DNA from: Sphingobium sp. OAS761
Lineage (GTDB): Bacteria > Pseudomonadota > Alphaproteobacteria > Sphingomonadales > Sphingomonadaceae
Assembly: GCF_024168485.1 (NCBI RefSeq)
Contig: NZ_JALJVY010000016.1
Span: forward strand, 1 to 64,000
Direction of reading: 5' to 3'
DNA: 64,000 nucleotides
Shown: in pieces, positions 53,364-63,872 of the stretch
Position numbering within the stretch: position 1 is the first letter of the stretch
How the letters are laid out: every line of letters begins with the position of its first letter
Program-made: the position numbers and the translations under genes
The notes under the pieces: model-generated
Told to the model about the DNA's origin: nothing
Database searches by the model: none
Seen by the model: only the letters and a program-made list of their open reading frames with translations

Positions 53364-53834
53364 TCAGCCGGGCATGCGGGGAAAGGGCAGGAGGGCATCG
53401 TAGGTGGCGCGGTCCGGCTTGCCTTCAACCCTTCGACCGTGGCGCAACAGGAAGGCGTGCTTCACGATCTCGGCCTGTTGTTCGATGCCGTAGCGATCAA
53501 ACGGCTTGCCAGGTTCGATCGCATAGCCATAGCGGCAGAAAGGATGGCGCATCAGTGGCAGATACCATCGACCGCGTGTCTGGGCCTGCCAGACATGGGT
53601 CATTTCGTGGACGAAAAGGCCCTGGTGAGCGAGTGTGCTGCGGCAGAAATCGGCACAAAAGAGGTTGCCGCCCGGATGAAACCAGAGATGGCCGTCGGGC
53701 GCCATGGCAACGTGCCTGGGCTGTAGCGGCCACCAGCTGCGATTATGCACGCGCACGCGATCATAGGCGATCGCGCTGCCGAACATGGTGCGCGCCAGTG
53801 CGATCTCGTCGGGGGTAAGCGGGCGGCCGGTCAC
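53364..53834 (-). CDS. HExxH 'vgr-related' small protein
   Basis: 156 residues with a zincin-like motif HEMTHVWQ (about residues 76-83). A tryptophan-rich N-terminal region (NRSWWPLQPRHVAMAPDGHLWFHP) is typical of a family annotated in sphingomonads as vgr-related. The usual third ligand is not certain; E117/E122 in GIEQQAE is a candidate. No signal peptide, so it acts inside the cell or is exported another way. It is 4 bases downstream of the PCuAC gene, probably cotranscribed. Confidence 0.72.
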   Translation of the reverse strand: MTGRPLTPDEIALARTMFGSAIAYDRVRVHNRSWWPLQPRHVAMAPDGHLWFHPGGNLFCADFCRSTLAHQGLFVHEMTHVWQAQTRGRWYLPLMRHPFCRYGYAIEPGKPFDRYGIEQQAEIVKHAFLLRHGRRVEGKPDRATYDALLPFPRMPG

Positions 53835-53838
53835 CCGT

Positions 53839-54315
53839 TCAGTGACCGCTATGGTTGCCCATGTCCATGGCAGCGGGTGCGCCGGCCGCTTCGGGCTTGC
53901 GGATCACGGCATCGACCAGCAGCCGGTCGCCATTGGAAAGCAAAAATGTCAGCTGCATCTTGCCCCGGCCGATCGCGGTGTCGTTGACGCCCCAGATCAT
54001 GAGATGCTTTCCGCCCGGCGCGAAGGCGACCGTGCCCTTGGCCGGGATGTCGACGCTGCTCAGCGGCTTCATCGTCATCATGCCATTTTGCTCGACGCTT
54101 TCATGCATCTCGACCTTGAGCGCATAATCGGTGAGCACGCCCCGCAACTGCGTGTCCGCATCGCCGCCATGCGCGACGAAATAGCCCGCCGATGGCGTAT
54201 CCTTGCCCGGGGACAGGCGCACCCAGGCCTGGTCTATATAAGTCGGCGCCGGATCGCCGCAGGCGCTCAGGGCCAGCGGCGCCATCAGGGCGATAAGGGC
54301 AAGGGGGCCGCGCAT
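53839..54315 (-). CDS. PCuAC-type periplasmic copper chaperone (lipoprotein)
   Basis: 158 residues. A lipobox LSAC places the lipidated cysteine at residue 19. The copper-binding pattern of PCuAC proteins is visible: a methionine/histidine pair in [12 protein letters not shown] and later GGKHLMIWG. PCuAC delivers Cu+ to oxidases (CuA or cbb3 CuB). The C-terminus MDMGNHSGH adds further metal ligands. Fits with the copper-demanding cbb3 genes elsewhere in the window, though not in the same operon. Confidence 0.88.
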   Translation of the reverse strand: MRGPLALIALMAPLALSACGDPAPTYIDQAWVRLSPGKDTPSAGYFVAHGGDADTQLRGVLTDYALKVEMHESVEQNGMMTMKPLSSVDIPAKGTVAFAPGGKHLMIWGVNDTAIGRGKMQLTFLLSNGDRLLVDAVIRKPEAAGAPAAMDMGNHSGH

Positions 54316-54372
54316 CCGTCACTCCATGACTGTCTCGTTTCAGGTCTGTGGCATAGGTAATCGCCGCAGCGC

Positions 54373-54400
54373 CTTGTGCCAAGGAAAAGCGCGCCTATAT
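54373..54400 (+). promoter_or_regulatory. Sigma-32-like heat-shock promoter of dnaK
   Basis: CTTGTG at 54373-54378 and CCTATAT at 54394-54400 with a 15-base spacer match the RpoH promoter layout of alphaproteobacteria. It lies 88 bases before the dnaK ATG, which is preceded by GAGGAAGAG. Confidence 0.65.
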
Positions 54401-54487
54401 CCGCCATGCAAACTGGCCTTGCCTTGGCGCTTTCGTGAGGTATGGGGCCTTCAACCGCTGAATATTTTGGGGTTAAAAGAGGAAGAG

Positions 54488-56386
54488 ATGGCAAAAGTTA
54501 TCGGGATCGATCTGGGTACAACCAACAGCTGCGTTGCCGTGATGGATGGCGGCAAGCCCAAGGTCATCGAAAATGCCGAAGGGGCGCGGACCACGCCCTC
54601 GATCGTCGCCTTCGCCAAGGATGGCGAGCGCTTGATCGGTCAGCCGGCCAAGCGCCAGGCGGTCACCAATCCGGACAACACCATCTTTGCGGTCAAGCGC
54701 CTGATCGGCCGCCGTTTCGACGACCCGACGACGAAGAAGGACATGGAACTCGTCCCCTACTCGATCGTGAAGGGCGGCAATGGCGACGCATGGGTCAACG
54801 CAGGCGGCAAGGATTACAGCCCGTCGCAGATTTCGGCCTTCACCCTTCAAAAGATGAAGGAAACCGCCGAGAGCTATCTGGGCGAAACCGTGACGCAGGC
54901 GGTCATTACCGTTCCGGCCTATTTCAACGACGCCCAGCGCCAGGCGACCAAGGACGCCGGCCAGATCGCGGGTCTCGAAGTGCTGCGCATCATCAACGAG
55001 CCGACCGCGGCTGCGCTCGCCTATGGCCTTGAGAAGCAGGACGGCAAGACGATCGCGGTCTACGACCTTGGCGGTGGCACCTTCGACATCTCGATCCTGG
55101 AGATCGGCGACGGCGTGTTCGAGGTGAAATCGACCAACGGCGACACTTTCCTGGGCGGCGAGGATTTCGACGCGAAGGTCGTGCAGTATCTGGCCGACGG
55201 TTTCCAGAAGGACGAGGGCATCGACCTCACCAAGGACAAGCTGGCGCTCCAGCGGCTCAAGGAAGCGGCTGAAAAGGCGAAGATCGAATTGTCGTCGGCG
55301 CAGTCGACCGAGGTCAACCTGCCCTTCATCACCGCTGACCAGAATGGTCCCAAGCATCTGGTCAAGACCGTGACCCGCGCCGATCTGGAGCGTCTGGTGG
55401 CCGACCTGATCAAGCGGACCATGGAGCCTTGCAAGAAGGCGATGGCCGATGCGGGCGTGACCGCCAGCGAAATCAGCGAAGTCGTCCTGGTCGGCGGCAT
55501 GACCCGCATGCCCAAGGTCCGCGAAGCCGTGAAGGAATTTTTCGGCAAGGAACCGCACACCGGCGTCAACCCGGACGAAGTCGTCGCCATGGGCGCGGCT
55601 ATCCAGGCCGGCGTGCTTCAGGGCGACGTCAAGGATGTGCTGCTGCTCGACGTGACCCCCCTGAGCCTCGGCATCGAGACGCTTGGCGGCGTGTTCACCC
55701 GCATGATCGACCGCAACACCACCATCCCCGCCAAGAAGTCGCAGGTCTATTCGACCGCCGACGATAATCAGCAGGCGGTGACGATCCGCGTGTTCCAGGG
55801 CGAACGTGAAATGGCGGCGGACAACAAGCTGCTGGGCCAGTTCGACCTGGTCGGCATTCCGCCCGCGCCGCGTGGCGTGCCGCAGATCGAGGTGACGTTC
55901 GATATCGACGCGAACGGTCTGGTCAACGTGTCCGCCAAGGACAAGGGCACCGGCAAGGAACAGCAGATCCGCATCCAGGCATCGGGTGGCCTGTCGGACG
56001 CCGACATCGACCAGATGGTCAAGGATGCCGAGCGTTTCGCCGAAGAGGACAAGAAGCGCCGTGAGGCGGCCGAGGCGAAAAACAACGCCGAAAGCCTGAT
56101 CCACACGACCGAGCAGCAGATCGCGGAACATGGCGACAAGGTCGACGCGGGCCTCAAGTCGGAGATCGAGATCGCCGTTGCAGCCGCCAAGTCAGCGGTC
56201 GAAAGCGACGATCCGGAAGCCATGAAGACCAAGGCGCAGGAACTCGCGCAGGTCGCCATGAAGCTGGGTCAGGCGATCTACGAAAAGGAACAGGCGGATG
56301 CCGCCTCGCCGTCGGCCGACGCGCCGAAGGCGGACGATGACGTCGTCGACGCCGAATTTTCGGAAGTGGACGATAACAAGGCGTAA
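54488..56386 (+). CDS. dnaK: Molecular chaperone DnaK (Hsp70)
   Basis: 632 residues. ATPase domain with [13 protein letters not shown] at the N-terminus, [13 protein letters not shown] and GGGTFDIS. Substrate domain from about 395 includes [17 protein letters not shown]. The C-terminal lid is helical with an acidic end ([12 protein letters not shown]). It binds and refolds unfolded proteins using ATP, together with DnaJ and GrpE. dnaJ follows 66 bases downstream. Confidence 0.98.
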   Translation: MAKVIGIDLGTTNSCVAVMDGGKPKVIENAEGARTTPSIVAFAKDGERLIGQPAKRQAVTNPDNTIFAVKRLIGRRFDDPTTKKDMELVPYSIVKGGNGDAWVNAGGKDYSPSQISAFTLQKMKETAESYLGETVTQAVITVPAYFNDAQRQATKDAGQIAGLEVLRIINEPTAAALAYGLEKQDGKTIAVYDLGGGTFDISILEIGDGVFEVKSTNGDTFLGGEDFDAKVVQYLADGFQKDEGIDLTKDKLALQRLKEAAEKAKIELSSAQSTEVNLPFITADQNGPKHLVKTVTRADLERLVADLIKRTMEPCKKAMADAGVTASEISEVVLVGGMTRMPKVREAVKEFFGKEPHTGVNPDEVVAMGAAIQAGVLQGDVKDVLLLDVTPLSLGIETLGGVFTRMIDRNTTIPAKKSQVYSTADDNQQAVTIRVFQGEREMAADNKLLGQFDLVGIPPAPRGVPQIEVTFDIDANGLVNVSAKDKGTGKEQQIRIQASGGLSDADIDQMVKDAERFAEEDKKRREAAEAKNNAESLIHTTEQQIAEHGDKVDAGLKSEIEIAVAAAKSAVESDDPEAMKTKAQELAQVAMKLGQAIYEKEQADAASPSADAPKADDDVVDAEFSEVDDNKA

Positions 56387-56452
56387 ACTGATGAGCACTC
56401 ACCGTCATTCGGACATTGCGCTGAATGACGGTGGATTGCCGTCGGGGGCGAT

Positions 56453-57589
56453 ATGACGACCGAAATAGACTATTATTCTCTGCTCGAGATCGAGCGCACG
56501 GCCGATGGCGGGGCGATCAAGAGCGCCTATCGCAAGCTGGCGATGAAATATCATCCGGATCGGACCGGGGGGTGCACGGACAGCGAGGCGAAGTTCAAGG
56601 CCGTGTCCGAAGCCTATGAATGCCTGAAGGATCCGCAGAAGCGCGCAGCTTACGACCGCTTCGGGCACGCGGCATACACGCAGCAGCAACAAGGCGGTGG
56701 CGGCGGCGGATTCCGGGGACAGGCGGGCGGCTTTTCCGACCTCGGCGATATTTTCGAGACTATCTTTGGCCAGGCCGGTTTCGGCGGCGCGGGCGGGCGC
56801 CAGCAGCAAAGGCGCGGCGCGGACCTGCGCTACGACATGGAAATCAGCCTCGATGATGCCTATCACGGCAAGAATACCGAGATACAGATCGAGGTGTCGG
56901 CCGCTTGCGATACGTGCGACGGATCGGGTGCGCAGCCCGGCACTGGCGTCAAGACATGTGGTACGTGCGGCGGCCATGGGCAGGTGCGCGCGCAGCAGGG
57001 CTTTTTCGTGGTCGAACGTACCTGTCCGTCCTGCCATGGCGCGGGACAGGTGATCGAAAGCCCGTGCCGTTCCTGTCGTGGCGAAGGGCGCGTGGACCGG
57101 CCCAAGACGCTGACCGTCAACATTCCCGCAGGCGTTGATGAAGGCACGCGCATCCGTCTGTCGGGTGAGGGCGAAGCCGGAGCACGCGGCGCGCCTCCGG
57201 GTGATCTGTATATCTTCCTGCATGTGAAGCGGCATGCGCTGTTCGAACGCGAGGGCACGACCCTGTTTTGCCGCGCGCCGATCAGCTTCACCACTGCTGC
57301 ACTCGGCGGCGTGATCGAGGTGCCCGGACTTGACGGCAGCCGTCACCAGATCAGCATTCCGGTCGGCATCCAGTCCGGCAAGCAAATACGCCAGCGCGGT
57401 GCCGGGATGCCGGTGCTGAACGGCCGGGGGCAGGGCGATCTGGTGATCCAGGTCGATGTCGAGACACCCACCAAGCTGTCGGCAAAACAGAAGGAATTGC
57501 TGGAAGCTTTCCGCGAGACCGAGACCGGCGAGGAATGCCCGCAATCTACCGGCTTCTTCTCTAAGCTCAAGGAATTGTGGGGGGATTGA
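56453..57589 (+). CDS. dnaJ: Molecular co-chaperone DnaJ (Hsp40)
   Basis: 378 residues: J domain (1-70) with the HPD motif in KYHPDRTGG, a glycine/phenylalanine-rich linker, four CxxCxGxG-type zinc repeats ([32 protein letters not shown]) and a C-terminal substrate domain. It stimulates DnaK ATP hydrolysis. The J domain reads [15 protein letters not shown], slightly different from the usual HPDRN. Confidence 0.97.
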   Translation: MTTEIDYYSLLEIERTADGGAIKSAYRKLAMKYHPDRTGGCTDSEAKFKAVSEAYECLKDPQKRAAYDRFGHAAYTQQQQGGGGGGFRGQAGGFSDLGDIFETIFGQAGFGGAGGRQQQRRGADLRYDMEISLDDAYHGKNTEIQIEVSAACDTCDGSGAQPGTGVKTCGTCGGHGQVRAQQGFFVVERTCPSCHGAGQVIESPCRSCRGEGRVDRPKTLTVNIPAGVDEGTRIRLSGEGEAGARGAPPGDLYIFLHVKRHALFEREGTTLFCRAPISFTTAALGGVIEVPGLDGSRHQISIPVGIQSGKQIRQRGAGMPVLNGRGQGDLVIQVDVETPTKLSAKQKELLEAFRETETGEECPQSTGFFSKLKELWGD

Positions 57590-57611
57590 TACCCGCCACC
57601 ATCGACCGGCC

Positions 57612-58889
57612 TTATCGATTTTGCCGTTCCCGTCGCGCCCACCAGTAGACCGGAAGCCCGGCGGCCATCAGCAGGATGCTCGATCCGCAGGCCGTGATGC
57701 CCGCGCCCCATAGGGTCCAGAGCGCATAGCCAAGGCCGATGACCGCCGCCGGGACGACGATGCGCAGCCGAATCCCGGCCAGCGCGCAGCCGACATACAG
57801 CCACAGCGTCGCCGATGTCGCGAGCAATGCCATGGCGGTGAACAGGGCCACCAGTCCCTGCAGGCTGTTGGCGATAAGCATCAGGCTGGCGATCAGGCTG
57901 GAGAGAATAAGGGCGCGGGCCGGCGTCCCCTTTGCCGTGGTTCCGGCCAGCCAGCGCGGCAATTCCCCCGCCCGCGCCATCGCCAGCGGCACCTCGCCCA
58001 TCAGCAGCGTCCAGCCGTTGAGTGCGCCCAGGCAACTAACCACCACGAACAGAGCGACGTAGCGCGCCGGGCCGGTTGCCCAGTAATGGCTGACGAACGC
58101 GCCGAATGGCGAGCCGGTCTGGGTTTCCGCCGCCGGCAGGGTCAGCGCGATGCCCGAACAGACGACAAGGTAGATCAGCCCGGTGGCTGCGGTGCCGATC
58201 AGCGTCGCGCGCGGAATGGTGCGGGCGGGATCGTCCACCTTGTCGGCCGCGACACTGGCCGATTCGAAGCCGAGCAGCGCCCACAGCGTGAGCGCCGCCG
58301 AGGCGGTGATGCCTGAGCCGGTCAGTCCCTGCGCCGGAAACGGCGCGATCTCGGCCCGGCCGGTGCCGAGTATGAGCGCCAAAAGCATCAGCACGACGAC
58401 GATCGGGACCAGCTTGACGATCGTCGTGCCAATCTGCGTCATCCCCGCCGCCCGGGCGCCGATAAGGTTGATGGCGGTGGTCATCCACAGGAAAAGCATG
58501 GAACAGAGCGCGCCGGCGCCCGGACGGGCCAGCACCGGCAGGATGCTCGACAAATTGGCGGTGGCTGCGACGGCGATGGTGACGTTGGTGATGACGATCG
58601 ACAGCCAATAGATCCAGCCGATCGCGAAGCCTGCCAGCGGCCCCCAGGCGCGGGCGATCATTTGCGACGCGCTGGCGTCGGGCATGGCGACGGTCAAGCG
58701 CGCGATGACGAAGGCCAGTACGAGCGACCCGGCGATGGTGAACACCCATCCAGCGACCGCATCCCAGCCGAAGGGAGCGAGTGATGCGGGCAGCAGGAAC
58801 ACGCCCGACCCGATCATGTTGCCCATGACCAGCGCGATGCAGGCGGCTAGGCCCAGCGTGCGGTTCGAGCTGTGCTGAACGGAGGTCAT
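57612..58889 (-). CDS. APC-superfamily amino acid permease
   Basis: 425 residues with about 12 transmembrane helices. The APC N-terminal signature is GNMIGSGVFLLPASLAPFGW (helix 1), and GFESASVAADKVDDPARTIPRA matches the helix 6-7 region of the AdiC/arginine-agmatine group. It likely exchanges or imports a basic or neutral amino acid; substrate not fixed by sequence. Monocistronic, convergent with dnaJ. Confidence 0.88.
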   Translation of the reverse strand: MTSVQHSSNRTLGLAACIALVMGNMIGSGVFLLPASLAPFGWDAVAGWVFTIAGSLVLAFVIARLTVAMPDASASQMIARAWGPLAGFAIGWIYWLSIVITNVTIAVAATANLSSILPVLARPGAGALCSMLFLWMTTAINLIGARAAGMTQIGTTIVKLVPIVVVLMLLALILGTGRAEIAPFPAQGLTGSGITASAALTLWALLGFESASVAADKVDDPARTIPRATLIGTAATGLIYLVVCSGIALTLPAAETQTGSPFGAFVSHYWATGPARYVALFVVVSCLGALNGWTLLMGEVPLAMARAGELPRWLAGTTAKGTPARALILSSLIASLMLIANSLQGLVALFTAMALLATSATLWLYVGCALAGIRLRIVVPAAVIGLGYALWTLWGAGITACGSSILLMAAGLPVYWWARRERQNR

Positions 58890-58991
58890 GACGGCTCCCG
58901 CGTGGGTAAAAGGCCAGCCTAGACGGCCCTCCGCGCCATGCCTAGCCGGAAGATGATGCGCTGACGAAGCCGGAGCGCCAGTATATTCCTG

Positions 58992-60320
58992 TCAGGCGGA
59001 CAGGCGCGCAATGGCCCGGTCGCGCCCGATCAGCGGCAATAGCTGTGCCATGTCCGGGCCATGATCCATGCCGGTCAGCGCACGGCGGAGCGGCAGGAAC
59101 AGTCCCTTGCCCTTGCGCCCGGTCTCTTGCTTGAGCGCGTCGGTGAGCGTGCGCCAGATGCCTGCGTCGAATGTCGCGTGCGAAAGGATGCGGTGCGCGC
59201 TTGCAATGAAGTCGCGATCATCCTCCGCCGGTTCCGGCGCATCGAACGGGCCGGTAACGATCCGCCACCAGTCCGCCGCGCCCGCCACCGTTTCCAGATT
59301 GGGGCGGATGGCATCCCACGCAGCTTCGTCCATGGTTTGGGGCAAACGCTCCGCCACGGCATCATAGGGCAGCATGTGAACGATTTTCTGGTTGAGGCCC
59401 GCAAGCTCGCCCTCGTCGAAGCGGGCGGGTGCGCGGCCGAAATGGGCGAAATCGAAACTGTCGATCAACGGCGCCATGCCGGCGAAGGGCTCGATCGGCT
59501 GCGAGGAACCCAGTCGCGCCAGCAACGACGCGATCGCCATGGGCTCCAGACCGATCTCGCGGAAATGAGCGACGCCGAGCGAGCCGAGGCGCTTGGATAG
59601 CTTGCCCTCGTTGCCCGTCAGCAGCGCTTCGTGCGCGAAGGCAGGGAGCGATGCGCCGAGCGCGGTGAACATCTGGATCTGGGTCGCGGTGTTGGACACA
59701 TGATCCTCGCCGCGCAAAACATGAGTAACGCCCATGTCGACATCGTCGATGACCGAGGGGAGCATGTAGAGCCAGGAACCGTCGGCGCGGCGGATCACTG
59801 GGTCGGACAGCAAATGCGGGTCGAAACGCTGTTCGCCCCGGATCAGGTCTGTCCACTCGATCGGTTGGTCGTGGTCCAGCCGGAAACGCCAGTGCGGGGT
59901 GCGGCCTTCCGCTTCATGGGCGGCGATCTGGTCCGGAGTCAGCGAGAGAGCAGCGCGGTCATAGACCGGGGGCAGGCCGCGCCCGAGCAGCACCTTGCGG
60001 CGCAATTCCAGCTCTTGCTGCGTTTCATAGGCCGGATAGACATGCCCCGACGCCCTGAGCGCCTGGAACCGTTCCTCATAAAGGGCGAAGCGGTCTGACT
60101 GCCTTTCCTCTCCATCCCAATGCAGGCCCAGCCAGGCCAGGTCGGCCCGGATCGCGTCCGCATATTCGGGGCGCGAGCGCTCTATGTCGGTATCGTCGAG
60201 TCGCAGCAGGAAGCTGCCTCCGCTCTTGCGCGCCCAAAGCCAGTTGTGGAGCGCGGCGCGGATATTGCCGACATGAAGGTGGCCGGTCGGCGACGGCGCG
60301 AAGCGGGTGATGACGGTCAT
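58992..60320 (-). CDS. gltX: Glutamyl-tRNA synthetase
   Basis: 442 residues. Class I motif PSPTGHLHVGNIR and KLSKR loop (about 242-246), with the LRLDDTD segment. The anticodon-binding part is shorter than in the ~470-residue enzyme and carries RKGKGLFLPLRRALTG, as in GluRS copies of alphaproteobacteria. Many of these genomes encode two GluRS, one of which charges tRNA-Gln for later amidation; which one this is cannot be decided here. No zinc-binding cluster seen. Confidence 0.93.
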   Translation of the reverse strand: MTVITRFAPSPTGHLHVGNIRAALHNWLWARKSGGSFLLRLDDTDIERSRPEYADAIRADLAWLGLHWDGEERQSDRFALYEERFQALRASGHVYPAYETQQELELRRKVLLGRGLPPVYDRAALSLTPDQIAAHEAEGRTPHWRFRLDHDQPIEWTDLIRGEQRFDPHLLSDPVIRRADGSWLYMLPSVIDDVDMGVTHVLRGEDHVSNTATQIQMFTALGASLPAFAHEALLTGNEGKLSKRLGSLGVAHFREIGLEPMAIASLLARLGSSQPIEPFAGMAPLIDSFDFAHFGRAPARFDEGELAGLNQKIVHMLPYDAVAERLPQTMDEAAWDAIRPNLETVAGAADWWRIVTGPFDAPEPAEDDRDFIASAHRILSHATFDAGIWRTLTDALKQETGRKGKGLFLPLRRALTGMDHGPDMAQLLPLIGRDRAIARLSA

Positions 60321-60329
60321 GGCTGGCGC

Positions 60330-61991
60330 CTACAAGGTGCGAAAGGCGTTTGTGATCGGATAGCGGCGGTCTCGGCCAAAATTGCGGATGCCGATCTTGA
60401 CGCCCGGTGGCGACTGACGGCGCTTATATTCGGCGATGTAGAGCAGACGTTCGATCCGGGCGACCACATCTTTTTCGAAGCCGCGTTCGACAAGTTGCTC
60501 GACCGACAATTCCTCCTCGACCAGGCCGTAGAGTATTGGGTCCAGCACTTCATAGGGCGGCAGGCTGTCGTCGTCGCGCTGATTGTCGCGCAGTTCGGCG
60601 CTGGGCGGCTTGGTGATGACGCGTTCGGGCATGACGGGGCCGGCAGGGCCGATGCCTGCGCCCAGGGAAGGCATATTCCCGTTCCGCCAGCGGCAAAGGT
60701 CGAACACGGTAGTCTTGTACGCGTCCTTCAAAACCGAATAGCCGCCTGCCATGTCGCCATAGATGGTGGCGTATCCGACCGACATCTCGCTCTTGTTGCC
60801 GGTCGTCAGCAGCATGTGCCCGAACTTGTTGGACAGACCCATCAAGGTAACGCCGCGGATGCGCGACTGGATATTCTCCTCAGTCAGGTCGCGGGCACGC
60901 CCTGCGAACACCGGGCCGAGCATGGTATCGAAGGCACCGACCGCCGGCTCGATGGGAATGGTGTCGTACCGCACGCCCAGCAGCCTGGCGCATTCGACCG
61001 CATCGTCCAGGCTTTCCTGGCTGGTGAAACGGGAGGGCATCATCACGCACCAGACGCGCTCCGGCCCCAGCGCATCGACCGCGACAGCGGCCGACAGCGC
61101 CGAATCGATGCCGCCCGACAGGCCGAGGACGACGCCCGGGAAGCGATTGCGGTTCACATAGTCGCGCAGACCCAGCACCATGGCATTGTAGATGTCGGCC
61201 GGCCGTTCATCCAGCATATGCCGATCGCCCGGGACGCAGGTCCACCGGCCTTCGCGCCTTTCCCAATGGGTGAGAGTCAGAGCCTCCTCCCAGTCAGGCA
61301 TCTGGTGGGCGATCGACAGGTCGCCGTTCATCACGAAAGATGCGCCGTCGAACACCAGTTCGTCCTGACCGCCGACCCGGTTGAGATAGACGAGCGGCAG
61401 GCCGGTTTCGCGCACACGCGTCCCGGCGACGCCGTTCAGGCGGCGGTCGTCCTTGTCGACCTCATAGGGACTGCCATTGGGGCTTATCAGAATGTCAGCT
61501 CCTTCCGCCTTCAGATGCGCGGTGACGAAGGGGAACCAGATATCCTCGCAGATCGGGACACCGATCCTGATGCCGCGGAAGTCGATGGGCGCGGGGAGCG
61601 GGCCGGGCGCGAACAGGCGCTTTTCATCGAACGTGCCGTAATTGGGGAGCTCCCGCTTCTGCCGGATGGCCGTCACGGCGCCGTTTTCCAGCAGCGCGAC
61701 GACGTTGAACAGCACGCCCTGCGATGCGACGACGGAACCGACCAGCATGGCCGGCCCGCCATCGGCCGTCGCCTGGGCCAGCCGGTCAAGCTCGTGATTC
61801 GCGCGATCGACGAGGGCGGGTTTCAGCACCAGATCCTCGGGCGGATAACCGATCAGCTGCAATTCGGGATAGACGATCAGGTCGGCCGTCCGGGCGCGGT
61901 CGCGCCATTCCAGCATCGCGTCGGCATTGGCCACGAGGTCGCCCACGCTCTGCGTCATCTGGGCCAGCGCGATCACAAGTTTGTCGGTCAT
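60330..61991 (-). CDS. nadE: Glutamine-dependent NAD+ synthetase
   Basis: 553 residues. N-terminal nitrilase-type glutaminase domain with E in YPELQLIGYPPEDL, K in RQKRELPNYG and the catalytic cysteine in GVPICEDIW. C-terminal ATP-pyrophosphatase synthetase domain with the P-loop GLSGGIDSAL. It amidates nicotinic acid adenine dinucleotide to NAD+. The start is set at 61991 (MTDKL); an upstream ATG at 62027 would add a basic 12-residue leader. Confidence 0.96.
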   Translation of the reverse strand: MTDKLVIALAQMTQSVGDLVANADAMLEWRDRARTADLIVYPELQLIGYPPEDLVLKPALVDRANHELDRLAQATADGGPAMLVGSVVASQGVLFNVVALLENGAVTAIRQKRELPNYGTFDEKRLFAPGPLPAPIDFRGIRIGVPICEDIWFPFVTAHLKAEGADILISPNGSPYEVDKDDRRLNGVAGTRVRETGLPLVYLNRVGGQDELVFDGASFVMNGDLSIAHQMPDWEEALTLTHWERREGRWTCVPGDRHMLDERPADIYNAMVLGLRDYVNRNRFPGVVLGLSGGIDSALSAAVAVDALGPERVWCVMMPSRFTSQESLDDAVECARLLGVRYDTIPIEPAVGAFDTMLGPVFAGRARDLTEENIQSRIRGVTLMGLSNKFGHMLLTTGNKSEMSVGYATIYGDMAGGYSVLKDAYKTTVFDLCRWRNGNMPSLGAGIGPAGPVMPERVITKPPSAELRDNQRDDDSLPPYEVLDPILYGLVEEELSVEQLVERGFEKDVVARIERLLYIAEYKRRQSPPGVKIGIRNFGRDRRYPITNAFRTL

Positions 61992-62110
61992 GTGCCGCGC
62001 CCTAATCGATTTTGATGGCGGGCGCAAAAGCGCCTTTCCACATGGGACCAGCGCGGCTAAAGGGGCCGCGTCTCGCGCATCGTCATCAATTCGTCACGGG
62101 GGTTTTGGCC

Positions 62111-63046
62111 ATGAAGCTCATGACCGGCAATTCCAATAAGCCGCTCGCGGCCGCTATCGCCGATTATATCGAAATTCCCCTGACCGACGCCAGCGTCCGC
62201 CGCTTCGCCGATGAGGAGGTTTTCGTGGAAATCCACGAAAATGTCCGGGGCGAGGATGTGTTCGTCATCCAGTCGACGGCCTATCCGACCAACGACAATC
62301 TGATGGAATTGCTGATCATGATCGATGCGCTGAAACGCGCGTCGGCCAAGCGCATCACGGCTGTCGTCCCCTATTTCGGCTATGCCCGGCAGGATCGCAA
62401 GCCCGGGCCGCGCACGCCGATCAGCGCGAAGCTGGTGGCGAACCTGATCACGACTGCGGGTGCCGACCGCGTCCTGTCGGTCGACCTGCATGCAGGCCAG
62501 ATTCAGGGCTTTTTCGACATCCCGACCGACAATCTGTTCGGCGCGCCGGTGATGAGCGCGGACATTCAGGCGCGCTTTGGCGACCGGAACATCATGGTGG
62601 TGTCGCCCGACGTCGGCGGCGTGGTGCGCGCGCGCGCGCTCGCCAAGCGGCTAGACAATGCGCCGCTGGCTATCGTCGACAAGCGTCGCGAGCGGGCCGG
62701 CGAATCGGAAGTCATGAACATCATCGGTGACGTGTCCGGCCGCTTCTGCATCCTGATCGACGACATCGTCGATTCGGCCGGAACGCTGTGCAATGCCGCG
62801 GGCGCGCTGAAGGCTGCGGGCGCCGAGGAAGTCGTCGCCTATGTCAGCCATGGCGTGTTGTCCGGTGGCGCGGTGGCGCGTGTCGACGCATCGGACCTGC
62901 TCGAACTGGTCATCACCGACTCGATCCAGGGGACGGACGCGGTCAACAGCGCGAAGAATATCCGCCACCTGCCCATCGCGCCGCTGCTGGGCGAGGCGAT
63001 CAAGCGCATCGCCGACGAAAGCTCCGTGTCCAGCCTGTTCGACTGA
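62111..63046 (+). CDS. prs: Ribose-phosphate pyrophosphokinase
   Basis: 311 residues. Features include [12 protein letters not shown] at the start, the ATP-site segment [18 protein letters not shown], the histidine in [11 protein letters not shown], and the PRPP-binding loop [14 protein letters not shown]. It makes PRPP from ribose 5-phosphate and ATP for nucleotide, histidine and NAD synthesis, fitting its position divergent from nadE. Confidence 0.97.
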   Translation: MKLMTGNSNKPLAAAIADYIEIPLTDASVRRFADEEVFVEIHENVRGEDVFVIQSTAYPTNDNLMELLIMIDALKRASAKRITAVVPYFGYARQDRKPGPRTPISAKLVANLITTAGADRVLSVDLHAGQIQGFFDIPTDNLFGAPVMSADIQARFGDRNIMVVSPDVGGVVRARALAKRLDNAPLAIVDKRRERAGESEVMNIIGDVSGRFCILIDDIVDSAGTLCNAAGALKAAGAEEVVAYVSHGVLSGGAVARVDASDLLELVITDSIQGTDAVNSAKNIRHLPIAPLLGEAIKRIADESSVSSLFD

Positions 63047-63095
63047 GTGTCAGGGCACCGGGGCCGGCAAAAGACCGGGCCTGGCAAAAGGAAGC

Positions 63096-63332
63096 TTACG
63101 CGGCCGGCAGCAGAAGCAGCGGCGTCGCGCAGAGCAGGATCAGCGCGGTCACAATGCGCTGACCGCGCGAAATGCCCATCGGCTTGTCGCGCCACAGCAT
63201 CGGGCAGGCGAGCACTGCCAGCGCGATCAGAAGGTTGGACAGCATGACGGAGCCGCCCATCGGCAGGTCCTGCCGCAGGGCAAGACCTGCAAAAAGGCCT
63301 GCAAAGCTCAATATCCAGCCAATCAGTCCCAT
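63096..63332 (-). CDS. Small inner-membrane protein, two to three helices
   Basis: 78 residues, almost entirely hydrophobic with segments at about 1-19, 28-45 and 60-76 separated by short charged loops. No family recognised. It lies alone between prs and the VOC gene. Confidence 0.55.
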   Translation of the reverse strand: MGLIGWILSFAGLFAGLALRQDLPMGGSVMLSNLLIALAVLACPMLWRDKPMGISRGQRIVTALILLCATPLLLLPAA

Positions 63333-63370
63333 GCTGCCATGCTAGGGGACGGGGGTTACCGAAGCCCTAA

Positions 63371-63799
63371 TCAGCCGGCGTCGGCCCAAGGATCGTAGCT
63401 GCCGAAGCTCCAGACATTGCCCTCCGGATCGAGCGCGACATAGCCCCGCCCCGGATAGCCCTGATTGTCGGCGGGCTCCTGCACCACCACTGCGCCTTCG
63501 TTGCGGGCATGGAGACAATGGGCGTCCGGGTCGGGCACGACGACATAGGCGCAGGCCGTGACTCCGCCAAGGTTGCGGGCGGTGGACCAGGTGTAGAGCG
63601 ATTCGCCCTCCGCGTCCTTGGCGCTGCCCAGCATCACCATGCCCGCGCCCAGCACCAGCTGCGCATGATGAATGATCGTGGGATCGGCGTCGTCGGGGTA
63701 GACGGCATGCCGTTCGAATCCGAAGGCATCGCACAGGAAATCTATCGCGGCCGGCGCATCGGCATAGCGCAGGCATGGGATGACGGGCGAACCGGGCAT
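63371..63799 (-). CDS. VOC (glyoxalase/bleomycin-resistance fold) protein
   Basis: 142 residues with the paired beta-alpha-beta-beta-beta pattern: PCLRYADAPAAIDFLCDAFGFE at the N-terminus and VALDPEGNVWSFGSYDPWAD at the C-terminus. A histidine (HHAQL) and the acidic residues could form the metal site. Function may be isomerase, dioxygenase or binding; not decidable. Divergent from the last gene. Confidence 0.85.
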   Translation of the reverse strand: MPGSPVIPCLRYADAPAAIDFLCDAFGFERHAVYPDDADPTIIHHAQLVLGAGMVMLGSAKDAEGESLYTWSTARNLGGVTACAYVVVPDPDAHCLHARNEGAVVVQEPADNQGYPGRGYVALDPEGNVWSFGSYDPWADAG

Positions 63800-63872
63800 G
63801 TTCCTCTCCCCTTTTCCGGAATCGGGATGCGCCAGTCTAGCTTAGTGCGTTCCTACGGGCTAGGCGCAAGGC

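Noticed and set aside
54473..56131. A 552-codon minus-strand frame opposite dnaK
   Set aside because: Antisense shadow of dnaK with no protein-like features.
63713..63720. TTCGAATC resembling a tRNA T-loop
   Set aside because: It lies inside the VOC-protein coding sequence and no cloverleaf surrounds it.
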